NCBI GenBank assembly: GCA_947499885.1
Contig: CANMQB010000004.1
Location: 1-41,815 of the forward strand
Source of the DNA: Spartobacteria bacterium
GTDB taxonomy: Bacteria; Verrucomicrobiota; Verrucomicrobiia; Chthoniobacterales; Terrimicrobiaceae
DNA: 41,815 bases
Direction: 5' to 3'
The notes beneath the pieces were generated by a model, which saw nothing but the letters and a program-made list of their open reading frames with translations, did not search any database and was not told the DNA's origin. Position 1 is the stretch's first letter, and each line of letters begins with the position of its first letter. The position numbers and the translations under genes were made by a program. Shown one piece after another: positions 39,248 to 41,815 of this stretch.

Positions 39248-39718
39248 TCAATGAGAGCCTCCCGCCTTACCGGAGTGGGCTTCGATCAAAGCATCCACCA
39301 ATTCCATATTTTCCTTCGTATTCCGAACGATCAACGCACCGCCGGGAAGAACTTGAGCCAAGGCTCCCTCAGGGAAAGGGACGCCCAAAGACTCGAAAAC
39401 CTCAGTCAGCGGGGCCGACGCGTTAGCGGGCGATGCCTTTCGCAGGGAGGCAAGCAACTCCGACGAGGCGGTGTATTGTTTGGTGACAAGCGAACCTTGC
39501 GATGTCGCTGCTGGCTCAGCGGCGCTAAGGTTGGAATCCATTCCCATGCTGAAGGCGGTGAAGAGGGCAACGACTGCCAAAAGAATTCGACGAGGAAAAG
39601 ACAGGAACTGCCGGGCTTCCGTGCCGATCGGAAGGGCGATGGGGATTTTCTTTCCGTTTGCCGATTGATTCGGATGGATCATTGCAAAACGTATGTTTTG
39701 TGGCTCACGAGCCATCAT
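39248..39718 (-). CDS. Small exported protein with a secretin/STN-like short domain
   Basis: Hydrophobic leader, then LTEVFESLGVPFPEGALAQVLPGGALIVRNTKENMELVDALIE, reminiscent of short domains in Verrucomicrobia secretin-like proteins. Confidence 0.6.
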   Translation of the reverse strand: MMAREPQNIRFAMIHPNQSANGKKIPIALPIGTEARQFLSFPRRILLAVVALFTAFSMGMDSNLSAAEPAATSQGSLVTKQYTASSELLASLRKASPANASAPLTEVFESLGVPFPEGALAQVLPGGALIVRNTKENMELVDALIEAHSGKAGGSH

Positions 39719-41481
39719 TCTTTACCCATGTCGCGAACGAGGTGTACTGCGGCCAGCGTCACGCCGCAGCGGCGGAGCAGGCTCGCGGGAACGCCAGTTG
39801 CGGAGATGGTCAGGCGATGGGGGCCTTCACCGAGAGAGACTTTCCCGAGTTTCACTGGGCGCCTCTCGTAGGAGCAGAGTTTCGATTGATTGCCTTCCGG
39901 CGGATCATAAACGGCAGAGACCGTCTGGCCTTCGCATTCGGCATGGAGAGCGAACCCGACATCCCAATCGCCATAGAAAAAGGTTTGAAGAATCGCTTCG
40001 ATGGCATACTCACCGGACATTGCTGCATAAAACTCCCAAGTCAGTCGCACATCGTCGCTGAACCAGCGCTCTGTGACGCCCGACATCGATACGCAAGCGC
40101 GTGAATCCGCGTTTTTTTCAAGCACGGCACGCCGGGCTCTCATTTCGATGACTCCATTTTCATTTTCCACCAGCCGGTTATCAATCCGAGGGGCCTCGAC
40201 GAGTTCCACGCGGATCACCGCGCAGTGTGCATCCGGCGATTGCTGCGGAAGGCGCAAGCGAAGCTCCGGCGGAAGCACTCCCTTATCAATTTGCTCAAAG
40301 GCCAGATCCTCCTGGGTCGCGAGCAGGGTGCAGCGGGCAACCTTGCTCAGAAGCCCCATAAGAGAAACGCTCGCCTGCCACTCTTGGATGAAGAGATAGA
40401 GATTGTTTCCTTTGGCAGTGATTTTTCCCCATGAAGGAGGAACATCAAAAGGAGAGCCTTGAGTTCCATAGATCGCCTCGCCGTTGACTCGCAGCCAAGT
40501 GCCCATGCCCTGGAGCCGATTCTGGGCCTCGTCGGGAATTTGCCCCAATTCATCTGGGCCTACGTTGAGAAGGAAATTTCCCCCGGCACTGGCAATCTCG
40601 ACCAGCTCGGAAATGAGCTTGGAGGTGGTCCGATAGGGATTCTCCTTGTTGGTATTGTGTCCCCAACTGCGATTCATCACCATCGGGGTTTCAAAATCGA
40701 TACCCCGCTGGTCGGGAATCTCATTGTCTCCGCAGCTCAGGTAGTCGAATTCTGCACTTTCGCCGATCCGGCTATTGATGATGCACTCTGGGCAAATTTC
40801 TCGAACGATATCGATGAGTTCCTGCGCTTGATCCGGGCGGATCAGACTTGGCGTGTCGAACCAGATTAATGCGGGATTGTATTGGGTTAAAATCTCTCGC
40901 AAATGAGGTTTGGAGACCTCATCCAAGAAAACTTGGAGGTTTTTCTTCTCCTCGTCCGGATAGTCCCAAAAGTTGCCATAGTTTCCAATGTGGATCGCAT
41001 TATGAGGATCCAAGCTCTGGGCGTGAGGATGCCGCCATTCCCGCACATGGGAGAAATAGAGGCAGAACTTGATGCCCTCTTCGCGGCAGGCTTCTGCCAA
41101 CTCGGCCATGGGGTCGCGTTTGAACGGGGTTGCATCGATGATGTTGTAATCGTTCACCTTACTGCGGAACATGGCGAAGCCGTCGTGGTGTTTGGCCATG
41201 GCGACGATGTATTTCATCCCGGCATCTTTGGCGATCCGCACCCACTCGCGGGCATTGAACTCTACGGGATTGAATTGGGCTGCCAGTTGGTCGTATTCTT
41301 TAACAGGAATCCGCCGCGTGTATTGCACCCACTCTCCTGCGGCTTTGAGAGCATAGACTCCCCAGGTGATCATCATTCCGAATCGGGCTTCCCGCCACCA
41401 GGCGAGGTGTTGGTCCTTTGATTGGCTCATTTCATTGTTGGTTTTCATTGTTGGTTTTGAGAGTGGATTATGGCTTTTCAT
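39715..41481 (-). CDS. Alpha-L-fucosidase, GH29 family
   Basis: QHLAWWREARFGMMITWGVYAL, AKHHDGFAMFRS, YNPALIWFDTPS (candidate nucleophile Asp), GNFLLNVGPDELGQIP; no obvious signal peptide, exact start uncertain. Confidence 0.92.
   Translation of the reverse strand: MKSHNPLSKPTMKTNNEMSQSKDQHLAWWREARFGMMITWGVYALKAAGEWVQYTRRIPVKEYDQLAAQFNPVEFNAREWVRIAKDAGMKYIVAMAKHHDGFAMFRSKVNDYNIIDATPFKRDPMAELAEACREEGIKFCLYFSHVREWRHPHAQSLDPHNAIHIGNYGNFWDYPDEEKKNLQVFLDEVSKPHLREILTQYNPALIWFDTPSLIRPDQAQELIDIVREICPECIINSRIGESAEFDYLSCGDNEIPDQRGIDFETPMVMNRSWGHNTNKENPYRTTSKLISELVEIASAGGNFLLNVGPDELGQIPDEAQNRLQGMGTWLRVNGEAIYGTQGSPFDVPPSWGKITAKGNNLYLFIQEWQASVSLMGLLSKVARCTLLATQEDLAFEQIDKGVLPPELRLRLPQQSPDAHCAVIRVELVEAPRIDNRLVENENGVIEMRARRAVLEKNADSRACVSMSGVTERWFSDDVRLTWEFYAAMSGEYAIEAILQTFFYGDWDVGFALHAECEGQTVSAVYDPPEGNQSKLCSYERRPVKLGKVSLGEGPHRLTISATGVPASLLRRCGVTLAAVHLVRDMGKE
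41432..41457. repeat. Tandem 13-bp duplication at the GH29 start
   Basis: CATTGTTGGTTTT repeated twice immediately; on the minus strand AAAACCAACAATG x2, changing which ATG is used. Confidence 0.6.
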
Positions 41482-41482
41482 T

Positions 41483-41673
41483 TTAGGTATCCGTGGCGGA
41501 GAGCGTCTTGGTTTGTTTCCGGATAAAATCCAGAATCAGCGTGGGATCTTCGAGGTCATGTGGATGGTGGCCGGCACCTGGCTTGAGAATCACCAGAATC
41601 GGGCCGCCCATTTTTTCGTAGCGTTCTTTGACGATCGCCGCATTTTCCTCGTGGGGAACGATGGGATCGGCCG
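41483..41673 (-). pseudogene. C-terminal fragment of an alpha/beta-hydrolase (esterase-like) joined to foreign sequence at its 5' side
   Basis: ADPIVPHEENAAIVKERYEKMGGPILVILKPGAGHHPHDLEDPTLILDFIRKQ resembles GKDEVVPYSENGAVLQKFYE...DEGHHPHGLSDPAEIVRFIRQ in the 31.5-33.2 kb esterase; reading upstream it runs into CPBP-gene sequence out of frame. Confidence 0.75.
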
Positions 41674-41815
41674 AGGCCCAGCACTTGCGCGGTGAGCACA
41701 CCGCCGATGATCGAAAAACTTTGGAGAAAGATCGACGCGCCGATGTAGAGCGTCGTGGCGAGGCACAGCAGCACCCACGCATCACGCGTGGGTGCCTGTG
41801 TTCGTGGCATCAAGG
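41674..41815. repeat. 142-bp near-identical direct repeat of 39103-39244 (5' end of the CPBP protease gene)
   Basis: Base-by-base match with one mismatch (A39132 versus G41703); repeat runs to the window end. Confidence 0.95.

Noticed and set aside
36230-39251. Tat signal peptides on the leader-sharing proteins (PRRNFF, PRRILL)
   Set aside because: The RR pair is present, but the rest of the S-R-R-x-F-L-K consensus is weak, so Tat export is not claimed.

Overview
The window reads as a bacterial contig, probably from the Verrucomicrobia/PVC group (inferred from gene content only). Its theme is degradation of a sulfated, L-fucose-containing polysaccharide. The left ~10 kb holds housekeeping and general genes: an IS transposase fragment at the left edge, an ABC-F ATPase, FtsH, a DUF2334 deacetylase-like protein coupled to a PHP-glycosyltransferase fusion, a glutaredoxin, MsrA and an HI0933-type flavoprotein. 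From 10.5 to 19.4 kb there is a non-phosphorylative L-fucose catabolic locus: IclR regulator, RraA-like aldolase, split UxaA-type dehydratase, three SDRs, amidohydrolase/L-fuconolactonase, FAH-family hydrolase, enolase-superfamily L-fuconate dehydratase and a RhaM-type mutarotase. Two AraC regulators, a TIM-barrel isomerase, a zinc alcohol dehydrogenase and a sialate O-acetylesterase-like protein follow. A large autotransporter (25.6-29.2 kb) sits between stretches of gene debris. The last 12 kb is a tightly packed minus-strand cluster: GH29 alpha-L-fucosidase, small exported protein, CPBP protease fusion, SGNH hydrolase, two glycoside-hydrolase-like proteins, tandem-domain esterase and sulfatase. 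Main points of interest: (1) two different types of fuconate-dehydratase candidate in one locus; (2) a PHP domain with two His-to-Gln changes at metal-ligand positions; (3) a CPBP protease fused to a signal-peptidase-like domain that appears to lack its catalytic dyad; (4) a shared N-terminal leader on two exported proteins; (5) a decayed GH29 copy beside the autotransporter; (6) a 142-bp near-identical repeat at the right edge that makes a chimeric junction and may be an assembly artefact. No tRNA, rRNA, CRISPR array or recognisable sugar transporter was seen.
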